Below, piece after piece: positions 1 through 7,739 of a stretch of DNA of 64,000 bases (its first letter is position 1; the number at the start of each line of letters is the position of its first letter). The DNA is from Chitinophaga sancti (GTDB lineage: Bacteria; Bacteroidota; Bacteroidia; Chitinophagales; Chitinophagaceae): positions 372,001-436,000 of the forward strand of contig NZ_CP139972.1 in assembly GCF_034424315.1 (NCBI RefSeq), in the 5' to 3' direction. The notes under the pieces were generated by a model. That model saw only the letters and a list, made by a program, of their open reading frames with translations, was not told where the DNA came from and did no database searches. The position numbers and the translations under genes were made by a program.

Positions 1-155
1 ACTCCATCAATCTCCAATACCCAGAAATGATCGGGGAAAGACTGTAAGCGTTTAATAAATGTAGTTCGGCTTGCCGCTTCATTTGGAGGAAAGCAAATAT
101 TTTCAAGGGCAGTGATAGCATCTAAATCTGTTAGGGTGGCAATTCTGAGTCTCAT
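1..155 (-). CDS. GNAT-family N-acetyltransferase, N-terminal fragment
   Basis: The window start cuts this gene; 51 codons are visible. The protein begins MRLRIATLTDLDAITALENI and continues with CFPPNEAAS and a segment ending FWVLEIDG, the usual first beta strand and helix of GNAT acetyltransferases, which move an acetyl group from acetyl-CoA to an amine. The acetyl-CoA loop is outside the window, so the substrate cannot be guessed. A perfect -7 box (TATCTTTG on the minus strand, 161-168) ends only 5 bases before the ATG, so the mRNA may have almost no leader. Family assignment rests on the N-terminus alone. Confidence 0.65.
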   Translation of the reverse strand, partial: MRLRIATLTDLDAITALENICFPPNEAASRTTFIKRLQSFPDHFWVLEIDG

Positions 156-160
156 GTATT

Positions 161-168
161 CAAAGATA
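161..168 (-). promoter_or_regulatory. -7 box of the GNAT gene
   Basis: The minus strand reads TATCTTTG, a perfect match to the Bacteroidota -7 consensus TAnnTTTG, five bases upstream of the ATG at 155. No convincing TTTG -33 element was found at the usual distance. Confidence 0.4.
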
Positions 169-353
169 TAAATAATGATTCGTTTGCTTGTATTTCATGA
201 TTATTTTAATTTAGCCCCGGTAGACCGTTTGGGTATAAAGGGGTCATACTCTTTTTAGCCCCGCTGGATGGATTCATAGTTAATGGTGGCTTGAAAATCA
301 AATTGTAACTTTAACCACATAACAGATACTTTCCACATAGTAACATTAGGAAT

Positions 354-983
354 ATGGAAGAACAATATTCACTCAGACAGCTATTTCCGGAACTGGAAGA
401 GGAATTATATAAAGAAATAGAACAACACGGGGAAATCCGCGAGATGCCTGCCGGCACGGTACTTTTAAAAAAAGGCCAGACCATCCGCTATACCATGCTC
501 ATCTTAAAAGGTATTGTAAAGCTTTACCAGGAGGACGATGAAGGCAATGAATTCTTCATGTATGATATCGAGCCTGGCGAAGCCTGTGCTATTTCTATGG
601 TCTGCACGTACAGACAGGAGAACAGCCAGGTACTCGCAAAAGCGATGACTGATGTAAGTGTATTGATCATCCCCTTGGAGTATATGGATGAATGGCTGGG
701 CAAATACAAAAGCTGGCATTACTTTGTGATCAGAACCTGGCGTGCCCGATATGAAGATTTGTTGCATACTGTCAACGCCATTGCTTTTAAGAAGATGGAT
801 GAGCGACTGGAACATTACATCAAAGAACGGGTCCGCACCATGGGCCGGCATATAAAGCTTACCCACCAGGAAATAGCAGCAGATTTAAATTCTTCCAGGG
901 AAGTGATCAGTCGCCTCATGAAGAAGATGGAGAAAGACGGCTGGATTATTATTCATCGGAATGCATTTGAATGGATCAGATAA
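354..983 (+). CDS. Crp/Fnr-family transcription regulator
   Basis: A 209-residue protein with a cyclic-nucleotide-binding-like beta barrel in the first 120 residues (PAGTVLLKKGQTIRYTMLIL, then GIVKLYQEDDEGNE) and a Crp-type winged helix near the C-terminus (HQEIAADLNSSREVISRLMK is the recognition helix). It has no Fnr-type cysteine cluster. It faces a CoA-disulfide reductase/rhodanese gene and lies near a sulfur-transporter remnant; in Bacteroidota such regulators often accompany sulfur or persulfide genes, so it may sense a sulfur or redox signal (inference). The region before it carries GTAAC half sites at 305-309 and 340-344, resembling the palindrome at 2763-2776, which would fit autoregulation. 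Confidence 0.85.
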   Translation: MEEQYSLRQLFPELEEELYKEIEQHGEIREMPAGTVLLKKGQTIRYTMLILKGIVKLYQEDDEGNEFFMYDIEPGEACAISMVCTYRQENSQVLAKAMTDVSVLIIPLEYMDEWLGKYKSWHYFVIRTWRARYEDLLHTVNAIAFKKMDERLEHYIKERVRTMGRHIKLTHQEIAADLNSSREVISRLMKKMEKDGWIIIHRNAFEWIR

Positions 984-984
984 A

Positions 985-1029
985 AAAAGATTGTCTCAAA
1001 AGTCATCTGAACTTTTGAGACAATCTTTT
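985..1029. terminator. Bidirectional terminator between crp-like gene and CoA-disulfide reductase
   Basis: A perfect 19-bp inverted repeat (arms 985-1003 and 1011-1029, 7-base loop) lies between two convergent genes, with A runs on the left and T runs on the right, so it can end transcription from both sides. Confidence 0.85.
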
Positions 1030-1051
1030 CTTCTTTTATTGGCTTTCTTTT

Positions 1052-2689
1052 TTAACTCTCTTTCATACAGATCTTCCAGGTTCTGAACCCTCCTGACATA
1101 TTCCACACCCTGCTAAATCCACTCTGCAATAAGATCCTTTGTGCCAGGTAGCCTCTCAATCCTGCCTCACAATAAATATATATATCCTTATCCTTTGGTA
1201 TCTCTGACAGTCTTCCCCTCAACTCATCCAGGGGAATATTCAATGAACCTTTCACATGCCCCATTTCATATTCGTCCGGTGTACGTACATCAATCAATGC
1301 ATCTTCATAGAAATCCAGGTTCTCCAGGTCATCCCAGTAAATTACCTGCAATCTCTTTAAGAGAATATTTTCCGCTACCATACCCGCAATATTAATCGGA
1401 TCCTTTGCAGAAGAAAACGGCGGCGCATATGCCTGCTCAAACTCAATCAGGTCATAGATGGTCTTGCCCTGCTGTATAAGGGTAGAGAATATATCCAATC
1501 TCTTATCAACACCATCATAGCCGGCAATCTGTGCTCCGAGCAACCGTCCGTCAGTTGGCGTAAAGGAAATCTGAATGGTCATCTGTTTGGAGCCGGGATA
1601 GTAACTTGCGTGAGAAACTCCATGTGTCGTTGAAACAATATGCTCGGTCTCAGCGGCCTTCAGGTGTTTGGATGCAATACCAGCAGTACCCACTGTCATA
1701 TCAAAAACCTTGAGGATAGCTGTATTGATAGAGCCATTATATTTCTGCGTATTTCCAAATGCCAGGTTATGCGCCACGATACGGCCCTGTTTATTTGCAG
1801 GTCCGGCAAGTGTCGTTACACTGGCATTGCCTGTCAGCGGATTGTCGAACTCGATCACATCGCCTACAGCATAAATATTAGGATCAGAGGTTTGCAGGTA
1901 TTCATTGACAATTATTCCTTTATTGGTTTCCAAACCTGCTTCTGTAGCAAGATGCAGATCCGGCTTCACACCGATAGAGAGAATTACCATATCTGTTTCA
2001 ATCACATCCCTGTTATCCAGCACCACTTCGTTTCTATTGAAAGCAGCCACCGCAGCATTCAGGTGCATGGTGATTCCTTTCTTCCTGATATGTTGCTGAA
2101 TGATTGCTGCGATGGGGAAATCCAAAGGTGCCAGGATCTGCGGCCCTCTTTCCACGATCTCAACTTCAATACCGAGACCATGAATATTTTCTGCCATTTC
2201 CAGCCCAATAAAGCCAGCACCCACAATGACTACTTTCCTGATATTTGCCTTTGTAATGTGGCTTTTGATCATATCTGTATCTACTACATTCCTGAGCGTA
2301 AATACATTTTCGTTATTAATCCCTGGCAGCGGCGGACGAATAGGTTCCGCACCTACAGAAATTACTAATTTATCGTAAGTTTCTTCGTAAGTATTACCCG
2401 ATGGATGGTGAAAAACAGTCAGGGTCTGACGGGCAGGATCAATAGAAGTGACGATAGAATTGACCCTTACGTCGATATTAAAACGTTTTGTAAAAGAAGC
2501 GGCGGTTTGTACAAAGAGTTTATTCCTGTCTTTGATCACATCTCCGATGTAATAGGGAAGGCCGCAATTAGCATAAGAAATATATGCGCCTTTTTCAAAA
2601 ATAATAATTTCAGCATGCTCATCTAATCTTCTTAACCGGGCGGCAGTTGATGCTCCTCCTGCTACTGCACCAATAATCAGATACTTCAT
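1052..2689 (-). CDS. CoA-disulfide reductase / FAD-NAD(P) oxidoreductase with C-terminal rhodanese domain
   Basis: A 545-residue flavoprotein. The FAD Rossmann start is KYLIIGAVAGGASTAARLRR, followed near residue 43 by SYANCGLPYYIG with the redox cysteine typical of the CoA-disulfide reductase/NADH oxidase family. A second dinucleotide fold shows VVIVGAGFIGLEMAE at about 155. The last 95 residues form a rhodanese domain (LIDVRTPDEYEMGHVKGS) with catalytic loop CEAGLRG. This two-domain form (CoADR-RHD, about 550 residues) reduces CoA disulfide, CoA persulfide or polysulfide using NAD(P)H. The nearby Crp regulator and the YeeE/YedE remnant support a sulfur or persulfide role. A GTAACttttGTTAC palindrome sits 74-87 bases upstream. 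The exact substrate is not shown by the sequence. Confidence 0.88.
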   Translation of the reverse strand: MKYLIIGAVAGGASTAARLRRLDEHAEIIIFEKGAYISYANCGLPYYIGDVIKDRNKLFVQTAASFTKRFNIDVRVNSIVTSIDPARQTLTVFHHPSGNTYEETYDKLVISVGAEPIRPPLPGINNENVFTLRNVVDTDMIKSHITKANIRKVVIVGAGFIGLEMAENIHGLGIEVEIVERGPQILAPLDFPIAAIIQQHIRKKGITMHLNAAVAAFNRNEVVLDNRDVIETDMVILSIGVKPDLHLATEAGLETNKGIIVNEYLQTSDPNIYAVGDVIEFDNPLTGNASVTTLAGPANKQGRIVAHNLAFGNTQKYNGSINTAILKVFDMTVGTAGIASKHLKAAETEHIVSTTHGVSHASYYPGSKQMTIQISFTPTDGRLLGAQIAGYDGVDKRLDIFSTLIQQGKTIYDLIEFEQAYAPPFSSAKDPINIAGMVAENILLKRLQVIYWDDLENLDFYEDALIDVRTPDEYEMGHVKGSLNIPLDELRGRLSEIPKDKDIYIYCEAGLRGYLAQRILLQSGFSRVWNMSGGFRTWKICMKES

Positions 2690-2762
2690 AAATCAAAATG
2701 GTGGTTTTAATTAAATAGTTTTCATCTGGAGACAAAACTATCATCTGGCGAAGATGCTGAAA

Positions 2763-2776
2763 GTAACTTTTGTTAC
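2763..2776. promoter_or_regulatory. Candidate Crp/Fnr operator, GTAACttttGTTAC
   Basis: A perfect inverted repeat of 5+5 bases with a 4-base spacer lies between the divergent CoA-disulfide reductase gene and the sulfur-transporter remnant. Its size and symmetry suit a Crp/Fnr dimer, and the local regulator at 354-983 is the obvious candidate. Binding is inferred. Confidence 0.5.
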
Positions 2777-2873
2777 ATATAGCTATAATCCTGTTTGTAG
2801 ATGACTTTTATCATGATGTGATATTTGTCACTGAACGAAATCAGGAGTGCGGATATGTTTTCCGGGAAAAAGA

Positions 2874-3137
2874 ATGATTGATGTTTTAAGGGCGGCCTGG
2901 CCATGGTATGTGGCGGGGTCATTATTAGGGCTGCTTGTACCCCCACTTTTGTTACTGCGAAATGAGCATTTTGGCATTTCGGTTAACCTTCGTCATGGAT
3001 GTGCAGCTTGTTTCCCGGCAGAAATCCCCTTTTTTCAGTACAAATGGAGGAAGGAGCGCTGGAATATGCTTTTTGTAGCAGGGATTGTAATTGGGGCGGC
3101 CCTGGAAGGTGGATGCCGGGAAGGATGGTTATTTTAA
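2874..3137 (+). pseudogene. YeeE/YedE-family sulfur transporter, truncated remnant
   Basis: From the ATG at 2874 the frame encodes MIDVLRAAWPWYVAGSLLGL, then LVPPLLLLRNEHFGISVNLR, a CAAC segment, and RWNMLFVAGIVIGAALEG. This matches the start of YeeE/YedE thiosulfate or sulfur transporters (PWPWYVAGPLIGL..., SSLRHICAAC..., two first membrane helices with their conserved cysteines). The homology stops near residue 79 and the frame closes at 3137 inside a degenerate tandem repeat. A full transporter has many more helices, so this copy is dead. It is divergent from the CoA-disulfide reductase gene and shares the GTAAC palindrome, as expected for a former sulfur regulon. A GTG at 2847 opens the frame further but lacks homology. 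Confidence 0.7.
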
Positions 3138-3400
3138 GGGTCAATTGCCTCAGCAAGTGGGGGCAGGGTATCTGGAAGTATGGCTTGTTTTAGCGGTAAA
3201 TTGCTTTTTTAGCTATTGACAAGTGGATACCGGGTGTCCGGAGTATGGTTATTTTATTGGTAAATTGCTTCATTAACTTATTGGCAAGTGAGAACCGGGT
3301 ACCTGGGTCATGCTTATCTGAGGGGTAAATAGCCTCATTAACCCTTTGACAAGAGGGTATCGGGTTCCCGGAAATATAGTTATTTGAGGGTGAGTTAACC
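3105..3400. repeat. Degenerate tandem repeat, period about 65 bp
   Basis: Five diverged units can be aligned on the motif atggttattttannggtaaattgc: it begins at 3125, 3180, 3245, 3310 and 3376, so the spacing is 55, 65, 65 and 66 bases. Each unit also carries a gacaagnggataccgggtnnccgg-like part. The first unit overlaps the broken end of the YeeE/YedE remnant, including its stop codon. No coding potential of its own was seen. Confidence 0.7.
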
Positions 3401-3524
3401 ATGCTAATCCGCCATGGGCTTGAAAACAACTGGAAGTAGCGTGAAAACAACCAATAGTTGTGCGCAATATATCCCCGGTTGTTTTCCCCGCCTATATCTT
3501 CGCCATATCCAAAAAAACATCATT

Positions 3525-4373
3525 ATGATCGGTAACAAAATAGCCCTGGCCCGTAAGAATATGAATATGACCCAGGCACAATTGGCGAAGCAATTATTCA
3601 TCACCCCACAGGCTGTGGGCAAATGGGAACGGGATGAATCCATCCCTGATATTGCAACAATGAATCGCCTGGCTGAGATATTAATGGTAGATCTTAATTA
3701 TTTCTCTGATAATGAAGTCAATTTTACCCCAAAAGAGAAGATTAAAGCAAAACCCAGCTGGGATATGTCTCTGGGCAATTGGGTAGATGCTGACTTCTCC
3801 GGAATCAACAACCTGCACGAGAAATTCAGTACCTCCAATATACTGCGCTCAAAATTTGTTTGCGCAGAGCTGGCCGGTATCCACATGAAAGGCAATAGTA
3901 TCGATAAGTGTGATTTACGGGGAGCAACCTTTGATGATGGGCAACTGGAGAAATGCTATATCATTAATGACAATTTTAAAGACTGTAGCCTCAGGGATAC
4001 GCAACTCATAGCCTGTTATTTGAAAGACTGTGATTTCTCCGGATCAGATTTCACTGGTACTGTATTTACCTCCTGTTATTTGCAAAAAGTGCTGCTGTCC
4101 GGTGCTGTGTTGAATGGTACATCCTTCAAGGGAACGAGCCTTGCAGATATTGTATTTGAAGGACTGGTTGAGAATTGTGTGTTTGATAATGGAAGTTTTT
4201 CGAAGGTGATATTTCAAAATGCAACCCTGGTCAATACTTTTTTTAAATCTAAAAGCCTGAAAAAGATCAAATTTGTGGATTGTAAGGCAGATAAATTGAC
4301 ATATGAGTTCTTGAAAAGCGGCCAGGGAGATCTGAATGGGGTAACCTTATTGGAAGAAGAACCACTTATTTGA
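3525..4373 (+). CDS. XRE-type HTH protein with pentapeptide-like repeats
   Basis: A 282-residue protein. The ATG at 3525 was chosen because the helix-turn-helix starts at once: IGNKIALARKNMNMTQAQLA, then TPQAVGKWERDESIPD, a Cro/C1-type DNA-binding domain in residues 1-65. Residues 90-265 are a right-handed quadrilateral beta-helix type of repeat, with five-residue periodicity and central L/F/C (KCDLRGATFDDG, DCDFSGSDFTGT, SGAVLNGTSFKG). Pentapeptide proteins can mimic DNA or act as scaffolds; an XRE fusion suggests a transcription factor whose C-terminus is a sensor or a partner surface. Its stop overlaps the end of the convergent dnaE2 gene by 8 bases. Target genes are unknown. Confidence 0.8.
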   Translation: MIGNKIALARKNMNMTQAQLAKQLFITPQAVGKWERDESIPDIATMNRLAEILMVDLNYFSDNEVNFTPKEKIKAKPSWDMSLGNWVDADFSGINNLHEKFSTSNILRSKFVCAELAGIHMKGNSIDKCDLRGATFDDGQLEKCYIINDNFKDCSLRDTQLIACYLKDCDFSGSDFTGTVFTSCYLQKVLLSGAVLNGTSFKGTSLADIVFEGLVENCVFDNGSFSKVIFQNATLVNTFFKSKSLKKIKFVDCKADKLTYEFLKSGQGDLNGVTLLEEEPLI

Positions 4374-7300
4374 AATCTCTCGAATCCGGAATCACCGTCA
4401 TATTTCGTAATAGCTTTGAGAAATTATAACATTTCTTAACAATTACATGTACTACCTGCTCCTCCCGCTGTAAAGTACCTTCTACCATTAGCAGTTTCGA
4501 CTGCACGATATCGCTTTTGAACTGGGTGAAAACGTGCTGGAATACCACCAGGTTACTACACCCTGTTTCATCTTCAATAGTGATAAAACATACGCCCGAT
4601 GCGGTACCGGGGCGTTGCCTAACCAGCACCAATCCGGCTACCTTCACGGGGGTACCGTTGACAGCATTGTTCACATCCTGTGTAGTGGAAATGTGCAGTG
4701 CGGCCAATTGTTCTCTTACAAAACTGACAGGATGGGCTTTCAGTGATAGTGCTGTCGTGGCATAATCCTGTACTACGTGTTCCGGCATACTCATGAGTGG
4801 TAGTTCGATCTGTGATTCAAAAGTAGTTTCAGAAGGTTGTCCGGCAAATAAGGCAATAGGGTGGTCATGTAATGCAGACACTTCCCAGAGCGCTTTTCTC
4901 CTATCTAATCCAATAGATCGGAAGGCATCCGCATTGGCCAGTTTTTCTAAAGTGCTTAGCTTAATACCGGCATCATATAGTTGATTAACCGAGTTGAATC
5001 CTTCTGCGCGGTGTTGGAGGAGCTGTTTGATATCGTCTGCCCGTAAACCAGTCACCTGTCTGAACCCTAGTCTCATCGCGCAATAAGCGCCTGACTTTTC
5101 TTCTAATGTATTGTCCCATATAGAATGATTGATATCAACAGGTCTTACTTCCACTCCATGTTTACGTGCATCAGAAACGATCTGCGCGGGTTGATAAAAT
5201 CCCATCGGCATACTGTTCAGCAGGGCGCTGGCAAATACATCCGGATAAAAGCATTTCAGCCATGAAGAAACATAGACCAGGAGCGCAAAACTGGCTGCAT
5301 GTGATTCAGGAAAACCATAGGCACCGAATCCTTCCAATTGTCTGAATACCCGTTGTGCGAAATCCTGTTTGTATCCCTTTTTCACCATACCATCGATCAG
5401 TTTTCTTTCAAACTGTGTCACCTGGCCCTGTGCTTTGAAAGTGGCCATGCTGCGCCTTAGCATGTCCGCTTCGGCTGGCGTAAAGCCTGCAGCCACGATG
5501 GCGATTTTCATAGCTTGTTCCTGAAACAGTGGTACACCTAGTGTCTTACCAAGAATATCTTCCAGTTCTTTGGATGGATATTCAACGGCTTCTTCTCCGT
5601 TCCGTCTTCTCAGGTAAGGGTGCACCATGTCTCCCTGAATAGGCCCGGGCCGAACGATAGCGACTTCGATCACCAGGTCATAAAATTTTTCAGGGCGTAG
5701 CCTGGGAAGCATAGATTGTTGTGCCCTGCTTTCAATCTGGAATACGCCAATGGTATCCGCATTGCTGATCATTTCATACACCCGGGGATCATCCTGGGGA
5801 ATATTTGCAAGGGTCAGGTGCAGGTCATAATGCTCCCTGGCCAGCACAAAAGCTTTGCGGATACAGGTAAGCATACCCAGCGCGAGGATGTCAATTTTCA
5901 GAAATCCCAGGGCATCAATATCGTCCTTATTCCATTCGATATTTGTCCGGTCTTCCATGCGGGCATTCAGGATAGGGCAGAGGTCAGTCAACTGATCCTG
6001 GGTAATGATGAAACCACCGGTATGCTGCCCTAATTGTCTTGGAAAGCCGATCATCTGGTTGGTGAGTTCCACTACTTTTTTAAGATTCGGATCTTCAGGA
6101 TTAAGGCCTTGTTCAACCAGCAACCGGGCATCAAAGGTTTCAGTATGCCTGCTGATTGCTTTGGATAATTGTTGCAGGGTATCGACAGAGAGGCCCATAG
6201 CTTTGCCTACATCACGAAGGGCTCCTCTGAAGTGTTGCTGGGTAACGGTGGCGACGATAGCCGCCCTGTTACGGCCATATTTATTGTAGACGTACTGGAT
6301 CACTTCTTCGCGCCTTTCATGTTCGAAATCGACATCGATATCGGGTGGTTCATTACGGGCAGAGGAAATGAAGCGTTCGAATAGGAGATCGAATTTGGTA
6401 GGATTAACGGCAGTAATGCCGAGGCAGTAACAGATGGTAGAATTAGCGGCGGAGCCTCTTCCCTGACAGAGAATACCCTGGGAGCGGGCGAATTTTACAA
6501 TGTCGTAGACCGTGAGGAAGTAGGAAGCGTAATTCATTTCTTCGATGAATGTAAGCTCGTGGTTGATGGCGTTGGAGATGGAATCGGGAATGATGTCTCC
6601 AAAGTGTTCATGAGCACCTTCCCAGGCAAGGTCGGTGAGCTGCTGGAGAGGTGTTTTGTTTTTATCAAGAATTTCTTCGGGGTAAACATATTCTAATGTA
6701 TCCAGGTCGAACTGGCAGGCGTTTGCGATCTCGATGGTTCTTTCGATGGCGTTGGGGTATTGCCGGAAAAGTCGGATCATCTCTTCCGGCGCTTTCATAT
6801 AGCGTTCGGCGTTGGAGTGTAGTTTGAAGCCGGCCTGGGTAATGGTGCATTTTTCTCTGGTGCAGGTGAGGACATCCTGGAGCTGGCGGCGGGATTTTTC
6901 ATGGTAATGGACGTCGTTGGTGGCAACGAGGGGGATGTTGTGTATTTGGGCTAATTGGTGTAAACGAAAAAAGCGTTTTTGATCCAGGCCATGATAGGTA
7001 CGCACGGCGGCGAGGGAGAGGGCATTTCCCAATGTTTCTTTGTATTCTTTTACAGCTTGTTTGAATGGGGGGTCGAAATCAAATTTATCATTTAGTTCCT
7101 GGGGAGGGATGATGATGAATTGGATATCTTCTTTGTGGGCGTAGACATCTTTTTTATAGAGTTCGCATTTACCTTTTTCCGTGCGGAGATTGCCGGTGGT
7201 AAGAAGTTTTGAGAGGCGGCCATAGGCGGTTTTGTTGGTGGGCAGGGCGAGGAGGGAGGGGCCATCCTGGAGCTTAAGCGTGGCGCCGGGGATGATGCGC

Positions 7301-7476
7301 ATACCTTTGGCTTTTGCGGCTACGTGGGCACGAACAACGCCGGCAAGGGTGTTGTGGTCGGTGATGGCGATGGCAGAGTAGCCGTATAGAGAGGCTTGCG
7401 CTACGAGTTCCTCTGGATGGGAGGCACCGCGGAGAAAGCTGAAATTGCTGGTTATTTGTAGTTCGATGTAGTTCAT
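4366..7476 (-). CDS. dnaE2: Error-prone DNA polymerase III alpha subunit DnaE2 (ImuC)
   Basis: A 1036-residue C-family polymerase. It has an N-terminal PHP domain (ITSNFSFLRGASHPEEL, AITDHNTLAGVVRAH), the palm with the catalytic aspartates in PPDIDVDFEHERREEV near residue 380, fingers, and a C-terminal OB fold (VKVAGLVLVRQRPGTASGV). The length, about 100 residues shorter than replicative DnaE, and the close imuA and imuB genes identify the translesion form, which copies damaged DNA with ImuB and the beta clamp and causes damage-induced mutation. It is transcribed after imuA and imuB but is separated from imuB by 263 bases that hold degenerate repeats, so it may have its own promoter. Confidence 0.95.
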   Translation of the reverse strand: MNYIELQITSNFSFLRGASHPEELVAQASLYGYSAIAITDHNTLAGVVRAHVAAKAKGMRIIPGATLKLQDGPSLLALPTNKTAYGRLSKLLTTGNLRTEKGKCELYKKDVYAHKEDIQFIIIPPQELNDKFDFDPPFKQAVKEYKETLGNALSLAAVRTYHGLDQKRFFRLHQLAQIHNIPLVATNDVHYHEKSRRQLQDVLTCTREKCTITQAGFKLHSNAERYMKAPEEMIRLFRQYPNAIERTIEIANACQFDLDTLEYVYPEEILDKNKTPLQQLTDLAWEGAHEHFGDIIPDSISNAINHELTFIEEMNYASYFLTVYDIVKFARSQGILCQGRGSAANSTICYCLGITAVNPTKFDLLFERFISSARNEPPDIDVDFEHERREEVIQYVYNKYGRNRAAIVATVTQQHFRGALRDVGKAMGLSVDTLQQLSKAISRHTETFDARLLVEQGLNPEDPNLKKVVELTNQMIGFPRQLGQHTGGFIITQDQLTDLCPILNARMEDRTNIEWNKDDIDALGFLKIDILALGMLTCIRKAFVLAREHYDLHLTLANIPQDDPRVYEMISNADTIGVFQIESRAQQSMLPRLRPEKFYDLVIEVAIVRPGPIQGDMVHPYLRRRNGEEAVEYPSKELEDILGKTLGVPLFQEQAMKIAIVAAGFTPAEADMLRRSMATFKAQGQVTQFERKLIDGMVKKGYKQDFAQRVFRQLEGFGAYGFPESHAASFALLVYVSSWLKCFYPDVFASALLNSMPMGFYQPAQIVSDARKHGVEVRPVDINHSIWDNTLEEKSGAYCAMRLGFRQVTGLRADDIKQLLQHRAEGFNSVNQLYDAGIKLSTLEKLANADAFRSIGLDRRKALWEVSALHDHPIALFAGQPSETTFESQIELPLMSMPEHVVQDYATTALSLKAHPVSFVREQLAALHISTTQDVNNAVNGTPVKVAGLVLVRQRPGTASGVCFITIEDETGCSNLVVFQHVFTQFKSDIVQSKLLMVEGTLQREEQVVHVIVKKCYNFSKLLRNMTVIPDSRDFK

Positions 7477-7515
7477 TATTGAGCAGAATCTCTGGGTGGT
7501 TGTTATGGAGGGTGA

Positions 7516-7730
7516 TGAACCGGATGAAAGATTGCTAAAGCAAAAGAGGCTTAATGCAAAAAGAAATTAATGACCGGTAGAAATGTTCTTTGCGCAAAAG
7601 CGCTTTTGTGTAACCAGTAGAAATGTTTTTATTAAAAAGCGCTTTGAATAATCAGTAGAATAGGTTCTTTATTCAATAGACCTTTGAATAATCGGGTAAA
7701 GATGCCTGGCGCAAAAAAGAGCAATTAATG
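7516..7730. repeat. Degenerate 40-bp tandem repeat between imuB and dnaE2
   Basis: Units starting with an (a/t)(c)c(a/g)gtagaaatg-like motif are seen at 7573, 7613, 7651 and 7691 (spacing 40, 38, 40); a weaker unit begins near 7516. Each unit also has a ...aaaagcgctttg(a)ataa part. The array fills almost all of the 263-bp gap in the otherwise tight mutasome cassette. Confidence 0.6.
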
Positions 7731-7739
7731 AAAGATCTT

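Noticed and set aside
1640..2368. 242-codon plus ORF
   Set aside because: Lies fully within the CoA-disulfide reductase gene on the other strand and has Cys/His/Ile-rich shadow composition.
2847..2873. GTG start of the YeeE/YedE remnant
   Set aside because: Homology starts at the ATG at 2874; the upstream codons do not match the family.
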